Assembly (NCBI RefSeq): GCF_014084105.1
Contig: NZ_CP048289.1
Location: 3,357,922 to 3,421,921 of the forward strand
Reading direction: 5' to 3'
DNA length: 64,000 nucleotides
DNA from: Streptacidiphilus sp. P02-A3a
GTDB lineage: Bacteria > Actinomycetota > Actinomycetes > Streptomycetales > Streptomycetaceae
Shown here: one piece after another, positions 26,161 to 38,992 of the stretch
How the letters are laid out: every line of letters starts with the position of its first letter
Position numbering within the stretch: position 1 is the stretch's first letter
Position numbers and translations under genes: made by a program
Notes under the pieces: model-generated
Seen by the model: the letters and a program-made list of their open reading frames with translations, nothing else
Database searches by the model: none
Told to the model about the DNA's origin: nothing

Positions 26161-27180
26161 ATGACCACGATCGCCTCCCGGCCCGAGCCGCTGCCCGCGA
26201 GCGGCCTCGCGCTGGAGCTCGGGCTGCCGCACGGACGCCTGCCGGAGGCGCTGGACCACCCGCGGCGGCAGCAGGTCAGGGAGCGGCACGACGCCTGGTT
26301 CCGGGAGCGGATCGGCGGGGCCGGACCGCCCGCCGCGCGGCGGCTGTTCGCCGAGTGCGAGGGCGTCAGCCTGATGTGCCGGGTGCTGCCGGGCGCGGAC
26401 CCGGAGCGGCTGCTCGGCATCTGCCTCGCCGCCTCGGTGCTGTTCCTGCTGGACGACGCCACCGACGGCGACTCCGCCGAGACCGGCCGGGCCGACGAGT
26501 ACCTGGCGGTCCTGGCCGGGGCGGTCACCGAGGGCGGCTCGGCCCACCTGCGGCTGTTCCGGCAGACCCTGGACCGGGTCCGCCAGGGCGTCCCGGACCG
26601 GCTGTGGTCCCGCTTCACCAGCGGCTTCTCCGAGGTGGTGCGGGCGGCGGCGGTGAAGTCCGGCGCGCCGGTCCGCGACTACCCGGGCTATCTGGCGGTC
26701 CGCCGCGCGGACGCCGCCTTCGACCTGGTCGGCGTCGCCATCGAGCACGGCCTCGGCCTGGAGCTGACGCTGGAACCGGAGCGGCTGGCGGCCTTCCACG
26801 ACGCCTGCTTCGAACACACCATCCTGGTCAACGACCTGCTCTCGTACCGCAAGGAGTACGCCGACGACGAGCCGATGAACGCGGTCGGGGTGCTCCGGCG
26901 GACCGAGGGGCTGGGCCTGCAGGCGGCGGTGGACGAGCTGTGCCTGCGGCTGCGCGCCGCCGAGGACGCCTACGTCGCCCGCGCGGCGGAGCTGGACGCG
27001 GCCCACGGCGCCGCGCACCCGGCGCTGCGGCCCTACCTGGACGCCTGGGCGCGGATGCTCAGCGGCAACCTGGCCTGGTCGCTGTCCTGCCCGCGCTACC
27101 ACGGCCCGGACGGCGGCTGGACCGGCGACGGCGTCCCGGCGCGGATGGTGCTCTACCCGGACCGGACGCTGTTCCGCTGA
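26161..27180 (+). CDS. Class I terpene synthase (orphan)
   Basis: 339-residue class I terpene cyclase that would ionise a prenyl diphosphate in an all-helical fold. The first metal motif is LFLLDDATDGD (Asp98, Asp99, Asp102: DDxxD), the second is NDLLSYRKE (Asn224, Ser228, Glu232: NSE triad), and the C-terminal Arg-Tyr pair is in CPRYH. Length fits bacterial sesquiterpene cyclases. It is not 2-methylisoborneol synthase (no long N-terminal extension, no methyltransferase partner on the same strand) and not geosmin synthase. No P450 or prenyltransferase is adjacent, so the product may be an unmodified volatile. ATG at 26161. Confidence 0.9.
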   Translation: MTTIASRPEPLPASGLALELGLPHGRLPEALDHPRRQQVRERHDAWFRERIGGAGPPAARRLFAECEGVSLMCRVLPGADPERLLGICLAASVLFLLDDATDGDSAETGRADEYLAVLAGAVTEGGSAHLRLFRQTLDRVRQGVPDRLWSRFTSGFSEVVRAAAVKSGAPVRDYPGYLAVRRADAAFDLVGVAIEHGLGLELTLEPERLAAFHDACFEHTILVNDLLSYRKEYADDEPMNAVGVLRRTEGLGLQAAVDELCLRLRAAEDAYVARAAELDAAHGAAHPALRPYLDAWARMLSGNLAWSLSCPRYHGPDGGWTGDGVPARMVLYPDRTLFR

Positions 27181-27445
27181 CGTACCGCCGCGTCGCCGGA
27201 GGCACCTGCGGGTCGGTCACGTCGAGGACGGCGTGGATGCGTCCTGACGAGGCCTCCTCGGTGGGCGCCCAGTGACGTCCGGGCACAGCGTCAAGTGGTC
27301 GCGGAAGTAATGGCGAACGAGTTGCTTCCTCACTACTGGCTTCGTTCGAAGGAATGCGATCCGGGATGCCGCGTGATGACGGGCCGCCGAGGCGGCGCGC
27401 GCGTTCCCGGTGAGGCGACGTCGGGCGGGTGGCCGGCCCCGGCGG

Positions 27446-28210
27446 CTACTCCGGCTTGCGGGCCTCGACCAGGAAGCGGCTGGTGCGGGCGGTGAACGGG
27501 CCCTCGGCCTGGATCTGCTCGTGCAGCTCGCGCAGCCGGTCGCGGTACTCGGCGACGGTGAAGCCGGGAACCATCCAGATCACCTTGCGCAGGAAGTAGA
27601 CGACCGCGCCGATGTCGTTGAACCGGGTGTGCAGGCGCTCCACGCGCAGGTCGGTGACGTCGAGACCGGCGGCCCTGGCCCGGGCCGCCGCGCGGTCCGG
27701 GTGGCGGCTGTCGCGGGTCTCGGGCGGCTGCTCGCCGAGGAAGTACTCGACCAGTTCGAACACGCTGGCCGGGCCGACCTCCTGGGACAGGTACGTACCG
27801 CCCGGCGCCAGCACCCGGGCCACCTCGGGCCAGTCCACCCGCACCGGGTGGCGGCTGACCACCAGGTCGAAGGTGTCGTCGGCGAACGGCAGCGGGCCGT
27901 CCTGGTGCACCACCACCGCCACGCCGCGCGGGCGCAGCAGCGCGGTGGCCTTGGCGACGTTCGGCGGCCAGGACTCGGTGGCCACGGTCAGCCGGGGGAG
28001 CCGGGCGGCGCTCGCCAGCACCTCGCCACCGCCGGTCTGCAGATCCAGCGCGGCGCTCGCGCCCGCCATCCGCTCGGCCATCGTCCGGGCGTAGCCCCAG
28101 CTGGGGCGCTGTTCGCTGGCGCGGCCGTCCAGCCAGGAGAAGTCCCAGCCGTCGACCGGGACGCTGTCGGCCTCGGCGACCAGCTCGTCGAAGGATCGTG
28201 CCGCACCCAT
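27446..28210 (-). CDS. SAM-dependent methyltransferase
   Basis: 254-residue class I methyltransferase. Seen: AALDLQTGGGEVLASAA (motif I), VATESWPPNVAKATALLRPRGVAVVVH, PLPFADDTFDLVVSRHPVRVDWPEVARVLAPGGTYLSQEVGP (motifs II-III), and a C-terminal substrate domain with VWMVPGF-like IWMVPGFTVAEYRDRLRELH. Substrate unknown; widespread in Streptomyces as a stand-alone gene. ATG at 28210. It lies downstream of and parallel to geosmin synthase with a 76-base gap, but the sequence does not tie it to geosmin, which needs no methylation. Confidence 0.85.
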   Translation of the reverse strand: MGAARSFDELVAEADSVPVDGWDFSWLDGRASEQRPSWGYARTMAERMAGASAALDLQTGGGEVLASAARLPRLTVATESWPPNVAKATALLRPRGVAVVVHQDGPLPFADDTFDLVVSRHPVRVDWPEVARVLAPGGTYLSQEVGPASVFELVEYFLGEQPPETRDSRHPDRAAARARAAGLDVTDLRVERLHTRFNDIGAVVYFLRKVIWMVPGFTVAEYRDRLRELHEQIQAEGPFTARTSRFLVEARKPE

Positions 28211-28286
28211 TCTTCGATCCTGCCACCGGTGGCGGGCGGGGGCCAACGAATATCGGCCGCCCGCCCGCCCGCCACCGGCTACCGGG

Positions 28287-33520
<5,234 letters not shown>

Positions 33521-33550
33521 CGTGACGCCGGACCGGGGCGCGGAGTCGGG

Positions 33551-33943
33551 TCAGCGCTCCGGGAAGAGCCGTTCGACGGTGCGGGCCACGCCGTCCTCCA
33601 GGGCGAGCAGTTCGTCCGCCGACAGTGAGGGGTGGCGGCCGATCAGCTTGGGGGCGGCGCGGCCCAGCGGCTCGGCGGCGTCGAGCCGCTGGACGGTGAT
33701 GTCGGCGTCCCAGTCGCCCGCCTCGTAGAGCTCGTCCCCGGCCAGTTCGTGCGCGTACTCGACGGCCGGGCCGATCCCCGGGGCCGCCGCGCGCAGCCGC
33801 CGGGCGGCCTCGGTCAGTGCCGGGACCGGGATGGGGTGCTCCTGGACCACGCGGCCCGCGTGCAGGTCGTAGACCAGTGCGCCGTTGGAGCCGATAGCTC
33901 TGCCCCAGAGCAAATGGTGGGCGGGCCGGTCGCGGTCGAACAT
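33551..33943 (-). pseudogene. Remnant of a Cof-type HAD phosphatase
   Basis: The 130 codons from FDRDRPAHHLLW through SNGALVYDLHAGRVVQEHPIP to APKLIGRHPSLSADELLALE match the cap-domain middle of Cof-type HAD hydrolases. The N-terminal DxDxT motif and the C-terminal GDxxxD metal motif are both missing, and the reading frame ends at VERLFPER. The open frame continues upstream to 34039 without recognisable family sequence. A catalytic enzyme is not possible from this fragment, so I call it a pseudogene. It converges with the LAL-like gene. Confidence 0.7.
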
Positions 33944-34302
33944 TTTGCTCTGTGGGACGATAGGTCTCCCTATGTGGACACGCATTGACCCTCTCTTGAT
34001 CGCGCTGTCATTCTGACCGCATGAATCCCGGGATCGCACTCGTGTGTTGCCGGTATGTCGACTTCTGTCGCCATGCCAGCGCCATCTGTGCCGCCCGCTG
34101 ATCTGCAGTCAGCGCGGACCGTCCGCCCGCTGACCTGCCGCCCGCGCGGCCCGGCCGGACGACCCCCGGCTGACCCGCGCGCGCCGTCGGCGCGTCCACC
34201 GCTCCTCGTCCGCCTGCCGTCCCGGCAGTGCCCGTCCGCGTGCGCCGCCGCCCGGACGTCCTGCCGAGGCGACCCGCGACCCAACGAACCGGATGAAGCA
34301 CC
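33944..34302. other. Spacer between HAD remnant and sulfatase
   Basis: About 360 bases with no supported gene. It is slightly richer in irregular sequence than its neighbours and probably contains the sulfatase promoter. No repeat, RNA fold or palindrome stands out. Confidence 0.4.
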
Positions 34303-35691
34303 GTGAACGCACCCCAGCCCAATGTCGTCGTCGTCCTCACCGACCAGCAGCGATGGGACGTGCGCGGAGTGACCCCCGAGCTTGAGCGGATCGCTCGCGA
34401 GGGGACCCGCGTCGAGGTGGCCATCAGTCCGCAGCCCGTGTGCGGACCGGCCCGCGCCAGCCTGCAGACCGGCTGCTACGCCAGCGTGCACGGTGTGTTC
34501 CGGAACGGGCTGCCGCTGCCCAGCGACCTGCCCACGCTGGCCGGAGCCTTCGCCGCGGCCGGGTACACCACCGGCCACCTCGGCAAGTGGCAGCTCGCCG
34601 GGGAGTCCGGCGAACTCGGCCCGGTCCCGGCGGAGTTGCGCGGCGGGTACCAGAAGTGGCTCTCCAGCGACCAGTTGGAGGCCACCTCGGACGCCTACCG
34701 GACCATCGTCTACGACGAGGCGGGGGAGCCGGTGCGGCTGGTCGGCTACCGTTCCGACGCGCTGTTCGACGCGGCGGTCCGCTTCGTCGCCGACCACCAC
34801 GACCGGCCGTTCCTGCTGTTCGTCTCGCTGCTGGAGCCGCACCACCAGAGCGAGACCGACAGTTACCCCGCCCCTGACGGCTACGCCGAGTGCTACCAGG
34901 GCAGTTGGCTGCCGCCGGACCTGGCCGCGCTGGCCGACCCGAACGACCCCGCGGGCAGCCCGCACCGCCATGTGGCGGGCTACCTGGGCCAGTTGAAGCG
35001 GGTCGACGAGGGGGTGGCCCGGCTGCGGGACGCCCTGCGCAGTCTGGGGCTGGCCGATCGCACGGTGCTGGCCTGGACCTCCGACCACGGCTCGCACTTC
35101 CGCACCCGCAACGACGAGTACATGCGCTCCGCGCACGACGCCTCGGTACGGGTGCCGCTGGTGCTGACCGGTCCCGGGTTCAGCGGCGGCGGGTCGGTCC
35201 GGCAGCCGGTGTCCACGGTCGACCTGATGCCGACACTGCTGGACGCCGCCGGGCTGCCGGTGCCCGCCACCGTGCAGGGCCGCTCCTTCCTGCCGCTGGT
35301 CGGCGGGGGCAGCGACCCGGACCGCCCGGCGGAGGTGTTCATCCAGATCAGCGAGTCGCAGGTGGGCCGCGCGGTGCGGACCGCGCGGTGGAAGTACGCG
35401 GTGACCGCCCACGACGTCCACCCCTGGCACGACGCGGGCGCGGACCGCTACGCCGAGTCCGAGCTGTACGACCTGGACGTGGACCCGTACGAACTCGACA
35501 ACCTGATCCGGCTGGAGTCGCACCGCGAGATCGCCGACGAGCTGCGGGCCGCGCTGCTGCGCTGGATGGAGCAGGTGGGGGAGAAGGCGCCGGTGATCAC
35601 CGACGCCCCGCCCCGCGATCCGGGCCCGCGCCGGGTGGATCCGCGGGCCCGGGAACTGTCGCTGGAGGGCGTGCGGTTCGGCCACCAGTGA
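34303..35691 (+). CDS. Type I sulfatase (arylsulfatase family)
   Basis: 462-residue sulfatase of the alkaline-phosphatase superfamily, hydrolysing sulfate esters with a formylglycine nucleophile. Seen: metal-binding start VVVVLTDQQRWD, the formylglycine motif PVCGPARASLQTG (C-x-A/P-x-R), GYTTGHLGKWQLAG, the metal-site WTSDHGSHF (Asp-His), and the closing ELYDLDVDPYELDNLI. No signal peptide, so it is cytoplasmic. Maturation would need a formylglycine-generating enzyme, not present here. GTG at 34303. Confidence 0.93.
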   Translation: MNAPQPNVVVVLTDQQRWDVRGVTPELERIAREGTRVEVAISPQPVCGPARASLQTGCYASVHGVFRNGLPLPSDLPTLAGAFAAAGYTTGHLGKWQLAGESGELGPVPAELRGGYQKWLSSDQLEATSDAYRTIVYDEAGEPVRLVGYRSDALFDAAVRFVADHHDRPFLLFVSLLEPHHQSETDSYPAPDGYAECYQGSWLPPDLAALADPNDPAGSPHRHVAGYLGQLKRVDEGVARLRDALRSLGLADRTVLAWTSDHGSHFRTRNDEYMRSAHDASVRVPLVLTGPGFSGGGSVRQPVSTVDLMPTLLDAAGLPVPATVQGRSFLPLVGGGSDPDRPAEVFIQISESQVGRAVRTARWKYAVTAHDVHPWHDAGADRYAESELYDLDVDPYELDNLIRLESHREIADELRAALLRWMEQVGEKAPVITDAPPRDPGPRRVDPRARELSLEGVRFGHQ

Positions 35692-35717
35692 GCCGAGCGC
35701 CGCTCCGGGGGCGGCGG

Positions 35718-36458
35718 TTACCGCGCGCTGTCGAGCCGTGCCTCCAGTCGCTCCAAGCGCTCGACCACGGGCCGCAGTTGGGCGGCGACCAGCTCGCCGA
35801 CCGCCTTCAACGCGCCCGCGTTCGGCGCCGCCTCGGGGGCGGCCGTGGACTGCGCGCGCAGGTGGGCGTAGCCGACCAGCGCGGCGGAGACCGCCCGCCG
35901 GGCCGCCCGGTGCTCGACGCCGAGCGCCCGCAGCACGCGGCCGGCGGCGCCCTCCGGCTCGGCGATCAGGCCCAGCAGCAGGTGTTCGCAGCCCACGTAG
36001 TTGTGCCCCAGCGCCAGTGCCTCGGAGGCGGTCAGCTCAAGGGCGTTGGCCGCGGTCGCGCTGAACCGGCCGGACTCCCCGGCGTCCGCGTCCGGCTCCC
36101 GCTCCAGCGCCCGGCGGATCCCGGCCGGGTCGATCTCCAGGACCTGGAGCACCCGCAGCGCCAGGTTGCCCTCCTGGTCGAGCACGCCGCCGAGCAGGTG
36201 CCGGGTGCCGACGCCGCCGCCCTCCGCCGCCGCCAGCTCCACCGCGCGCCGGACCGCGTCCCGGCTGCGCGCGGTGAAGTAGGCGAGCCGGCCGGACGGG
36301 TCCTCGCGGGCCAGCTCGTCCGGCGAACTGGCGCGGAGCGCGGTGACCCGGCGGACCGCCTGTTCCAGCGCCTGCTGGCAGACGGCGGAGACGGGCACGC
36401 CCGCTTCCTTGACGGCCTCGGCGAGGTCGTCCGGGAGGTACACGTTGATCTTCGGCAC
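35718..36458 (-). CDS. Clp-N domain protein with N-terminal ribbon-helix-helix-like segment
   Basis: 246-residue protein with two Clp N-terminal repeats but no AAA+ ATPase domain. Residues 1-40 (KINVYLPDDLAEAVKEAGVPVSAVCQQALEQAVRR) look like a ribbon-helix-helix DNA-binding or antitoxin fold. The repeats follow: AVELAAAEGGGVGTRHLLGGVLDQEGNLALRVLQVL (about 65-105) and ALELTASEALALGHNYVGCEHLLLGLIAEPEGAAGRVLRAL (about 130-172). A C-terminal helix (AVGELVAAQLRPVVERLERLEARL) could be a coiled coil. A role as Clp adaptor or regulator is plausible but unproven. GTG at 36458. Upstream DNA holds an unusual CsoR-like palindrome. Confidence 0.8.
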   Translation of the reverse strand: MPKINVYLPDDLAEAVKEAGVPVSAVCQQALEQAVRRVTALRASSPDELAREDPSGRLAYFTARSRDAVRRAVELAAAEGGGVGTRHLLGGVLDQEGNLALRVLQVLEIDPAGIRRALEREPDADAGESGRFSATAANALELTASEALALGHNYVGCEHLLLGLIAEPEGAAGRVLRALGVEHRAARRAVSAALVGYAHLRAQSTAAPEAAPNAGALKAVGELVAAQLRPVVERLERLEARLDSAR

Positions 36459-36485
36459 GGCTGCCCCCAGCTGTCGCGATGGTTG

Positions 36486-36514
36486 ATACCCCCTAGGTAA
36501 CCCCTCCTGGGGTT
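36486..36514. promoter_or_regulatory. Palindromic element upstream of the Clp-N gene
   Basis: Contains ataccccctaggtaa (36486-36500), similar to the ATACCC...GGGTAT core of CsoR-type copper operators, overlapping a second dyad aacccc-tcct-ggggtt (36499-36514). It lies 28-56 bases upstream of the Clp-N start, in the promoter position. Regulator unknown. Confidence 0.5.
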
Positions 36515-36555
36515 ATAAGTAAAGGGGTGGGTCGCGGCGCTCCGGCGGGGGTCGG

Positions 36556-37197
36556 TCAGATGGTCACCGGGCCGTTCGCGGTGGCGAACTCGACGGCCGT
36601 CAGCCCGGTTTCGTCCTCCTCGGCGTCCACCCAGGTCACCTCCGTCTGCTCCAGCGGATGCTCGGCGGGCTGGCCCAGGAACTCCAGCACCGCCTTCGGC
36701 TCCCCGGCGATGGACAGGCCGCTGATGCTGGTGGCGGTCCGCGGCGAGGCCGAGGGGATCTCCTCGGGGGCCACCAGCCACTGGAGGAAGTACGGCAGTT
36801 GCGGGTCCTCGATCAGCTCCCGGACGCCGATCTGGCGCCAGCGCAGGTCGAAGCCGTCGGGGCGGACCCGGTGCCCCTCGTCGGCGGTGCGGCCGAGCCG
36901 GGCCTCGATCGGCGCGATGTCGTCCACCCCGACGACCCAGCCCAGCCAGCCGCCGCCCTGCGCCGCCCGCTCGGCGACCGCGCGCCCGAACAGTGCCCGG
37001 TCGGCGGCGGGGTGGTCCAGGGTGGTGACCACCTCCACGTAGGTGCCGCCGGCCAGGGGCAGGACGAAGTTGCGCGTGCCGAAGCGGGGGTGGACCCCGC
37101 CGTCGGTGAAGGACGCGCCCAGCGCGGAGCCGAGCCATTGGACGGTGGAGACGAAGCTGTCCCGTGCCACCGCGTAGGAGACGTGGTCGAGTCGCAT
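36556..37197 (-). CDS. VOC-family (glyoxalase-like) protein
   Basis: 213-residue vicinal-oxygen-chelate-fold protein (glyoxalase-like domain type). Seen: RLDHVSYAVARDSFVSTVQWLGSALGASFTDGGVHPRFGTRNFVLPLAGGTYVEVVTTLDHP with a possible metal His in the first strand and Glu in YVEVV, then a second lobe QLPYFLQWL and VEFATANGPVTI. No catalytic chemistry can be assigned. ATG at 37197 starts the conserved MRLDHVSYAV; 37206 and 37209 are in frame upstream. Confidence 0.8.
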   Translation of the reverse strand: MRLDHVSYAVARDSFVSTVQWLGSALGASFTDGGVHPRFGTRNFVLPLAGGTYVEVVTTLDHPAADRALFGRAVAERAAQGGGWLGWVVGVDDIAPIEARLGRTADEGHRVRPDGFDLRWRQIGVRELIEDPQLPYFLQWLVAPEEIPSASPRTATSISGLSIAGEPKAVLEFLGQPAEHPLEQTEVTWVDAEEDETGLTAVEFATANGPVTI

Positions 37198-37565
37198 GGC
37201 GCCCATCATCACCGCGCTGACCTGCGGCGGCTCGCGTGCGCCGGTCGCCACGCCGGGGCCGGGGGCCAGGTTCGCGCGTCTGGCGCAGCAGTGGCGGCGA
37301 TGGAGAAACGTTTTTGCGGGTTCCTTGTACGAAGGAAGCATGGGTGAACAGGCAGTTGACGGAAGCGCGCCAAGAGGCGGCGCAAAGACTCTCACTGAAG
37401 TCTTGTCGAGCATCGGTCAACTCACTAGAGTCCTCGCCAAGCTGACACCCCGGACCGGGGAGGCAGCGGGCAACACCTGCGTGCGGCACCACGTGGGCGC
37501 CACCCTCGCTTGCGCGGCGCACCTCGCTCGACCCCCACGGCACATCCAATCCTGGAGGCAGTACG
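37198..37565. other. Spacer/5' leader before the S53 peptidase
   Basis: 368 bases between a leftward VOC gene and a rightward peptidase. A 70-codon frame can be read here but has no ribosome site or family features, so I do not call a gene. A GGAGG at the end precedes the TTG start of the peptidase. The region probably holds both promoters and a long untranslated leader. Confidence 0.4.
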
Positions 37566-38810
37566 TTGCGTACCAACTCGAAGCTCGCGACCACCCGCCG
37601 GATCGCGCTTCCCCTGCTCGGCACCGCCTCACTGGCCATCGGCGGCCTGCTCGCCGCCGTCCCGGCCGGAGCCGCGACCCCCACCGCCCACAACGGGACC
37701 TCGTGGGTCCGCTCCTGCGCCGTGGTCCACGCCGCGGGCGAGATGGCCTGCAACGCCCTGCGGGTCACCAACACCGCCGAGCACGTCCACGCCCTGGGCG
37801 TGACCGCCGCCGCCACCCCCTCCGGCTACGGTCCCAGCAGCCTGCTCAGCGCGTACAACCTCCCCGCCAACGGCGGCGCCGGACAGACCGTCGCCATCGT
37901 CGACGCGTACAACGACCCCAACGCGGCCAGCGACATGGCCACCTACCGCAGCCAGTACGGGCTGCCCGCCTGCACCACCGCCAGCGGCTGCTTCAAGCAG
38001 GTCAGCCAGACCGGTACCAGCACCCTGCCGAGCGCCGACGCGGGTTGGGCCGAGGAGGAGTCGCTGGACCTGGACATGGTCTCGGCGATAGCCCCGAACG
38101 CCCACGTGATCCTGGTCGAGGCGAAGAGCGCGACCACCGCCAACCTGGGCACCGCCGTCAACGAGGCGGTCAAGCTGGGCGCGAAGTTCGTCTCCAACAG
38201 CTACGGCGGCTCCGAGTCCAGCTCCGACCCGAGCTACGACACCAAGTACTACGACCACCCGGGCGTGGCCATCACCGTCAGCGCGGGTGACGGCGGCTAC
38301 GGCGTCGAGTACCCGGCGGCCTCGCAGTACGTCACCTCGGTCGGCGGCACCTCGCTGTCCACCGCCTCCAACTCGCGCGGCTGGACCGAGAGCGTGTGGA
38401 ACACCAGCAGCACCGAGGGCACCGGCTCCGGCTGCTCCGCCTACGACGCCAAGCCCAGCTGGCAGAAGGACAGCGGCTGCTCCAAGCGCATGGTCGCGGA
38501 CGTCTCGGCGGTCGCCGACCCGGCCACCGGCGTCGCGGTGTACGACAACTACGGCGGCGACCCGGGCTGGGAGGTCTTCGGCGGCACCAGCGTCGCCTCG
38601 CCGCTGATCGCGGCCGTCTACGCGGACGCCGGCACGCCCACCGCCAGCTATCCCTCGGCCGACCCGTACGCGCACACCTCCGCGCTGAACGACGTGACCA
38701 CCGGCTCGACCTCCACCTGCTCCCCGGCCTACTTCTGCACCGCTGAGGTCGGCTACGACGGCCCGACCGGCCTCGGCACGCCGAACGGCCTCGCCGCCTT
38801 CACCGGCTGA
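37566..38810 (+). CDS. Secreted S53 (sedolisin-family) peptidase without prodomain
   Basis: 414-residue secreted serine-carboxyl peptidase. Sec signal about residues 1-37 (RRIALPLLGTASLAIGGLLAAVPAGA). The catalytic set is complete: Glu and Asp of AEEESLDLDM, the oxyanion Asp of TVSAGDGGYG, and Ser of FGGTSVASP. Start of the domain: YNLPANGGAGQTVAIVDAYNDPNAASDMATYRSQYGLP. Unlike classic kumamolisins it lacks a ~180-residue activation prodomain, with only ~65 residues between signal and catalytic domain. TTG at 37566 follows GGAGG by 7 bases. Terminator hairpin downstream. Confidence 0.9.
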   Translation: MRTNSKLATTRRIALPLLGTASLAIGGLLAAVPAGAATPTAHNGTSWVRSCAVVHAAGEMACNALRVTNTAEHVHALGVTAAATPSGYGPSSLLSAYNLPANGGAGQTVAIVDAYNDPNAASDMATYRSQYGLPACTTASGCFKQVSQTGTSTLPSADAGWAEEESLDLDMVSAIAPNAHVILVEAKSATTANLGTAVNEAVKLGAKFVSNSYGGSESSSDPSYDTKYYDHPGVAITVSAGDGGYGVEYPAASQYVTSVGGTSLSTASNSRGWTESVWNTSSTEGTGSGCSAYDAKPSWQKDSGCSKRMVADVSAVADPATGVAVYDNYGGDPGWEVFGGTSVASPLIAAVYADAGTPTASYPSADPYAHTSALNDVTTGSTSTCSPAYFCTAEVGYDGPTGLGTPNGLAAFTG

Positions 38811-38829
38811 CGATTCGTCAACTCCCTTC

Positions 38830-38864
38830 CGGGCCCCGGTCGCGATCCACGCGACCGGGGCCCG
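38830..38864. terminator. GC hairpin after S53 peptidase
   Basis: Perfect 14-bp stem cgggccccggtcgc / gcgaccggggcccg with a 7-base loop, 20 bases after the stop codon. Confidence 0.8.
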
Positions 38865-38992
38865 GTCGCGTCGCGGTCCGGTGCCGTCCGATGTATTGAC
38901 CGCGCTCAGACAACGGTGCCATCCTCAATTAGGAAACCTGACTAACCACACGGGGCTCCGGTGTGTCCGGGGCGTCGGCGACGGGAGCGGCC

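Noticed and set aside
26161..28210. Idea that the terpene synthase plus methyltransferase make 2-methylisoborneol
   Set aside because: The cyclase lacks the long N-terminal extension of MIB synthase, and the methyltransferase is on the other strand and not of the geranyl-diphosphate type.
37236..37445. Small rightward frame in the spacer before the S53 gene
   Set aside because: No good ribosome site, no family similarity, and Arg/Ser-rich composition as in other random frames.
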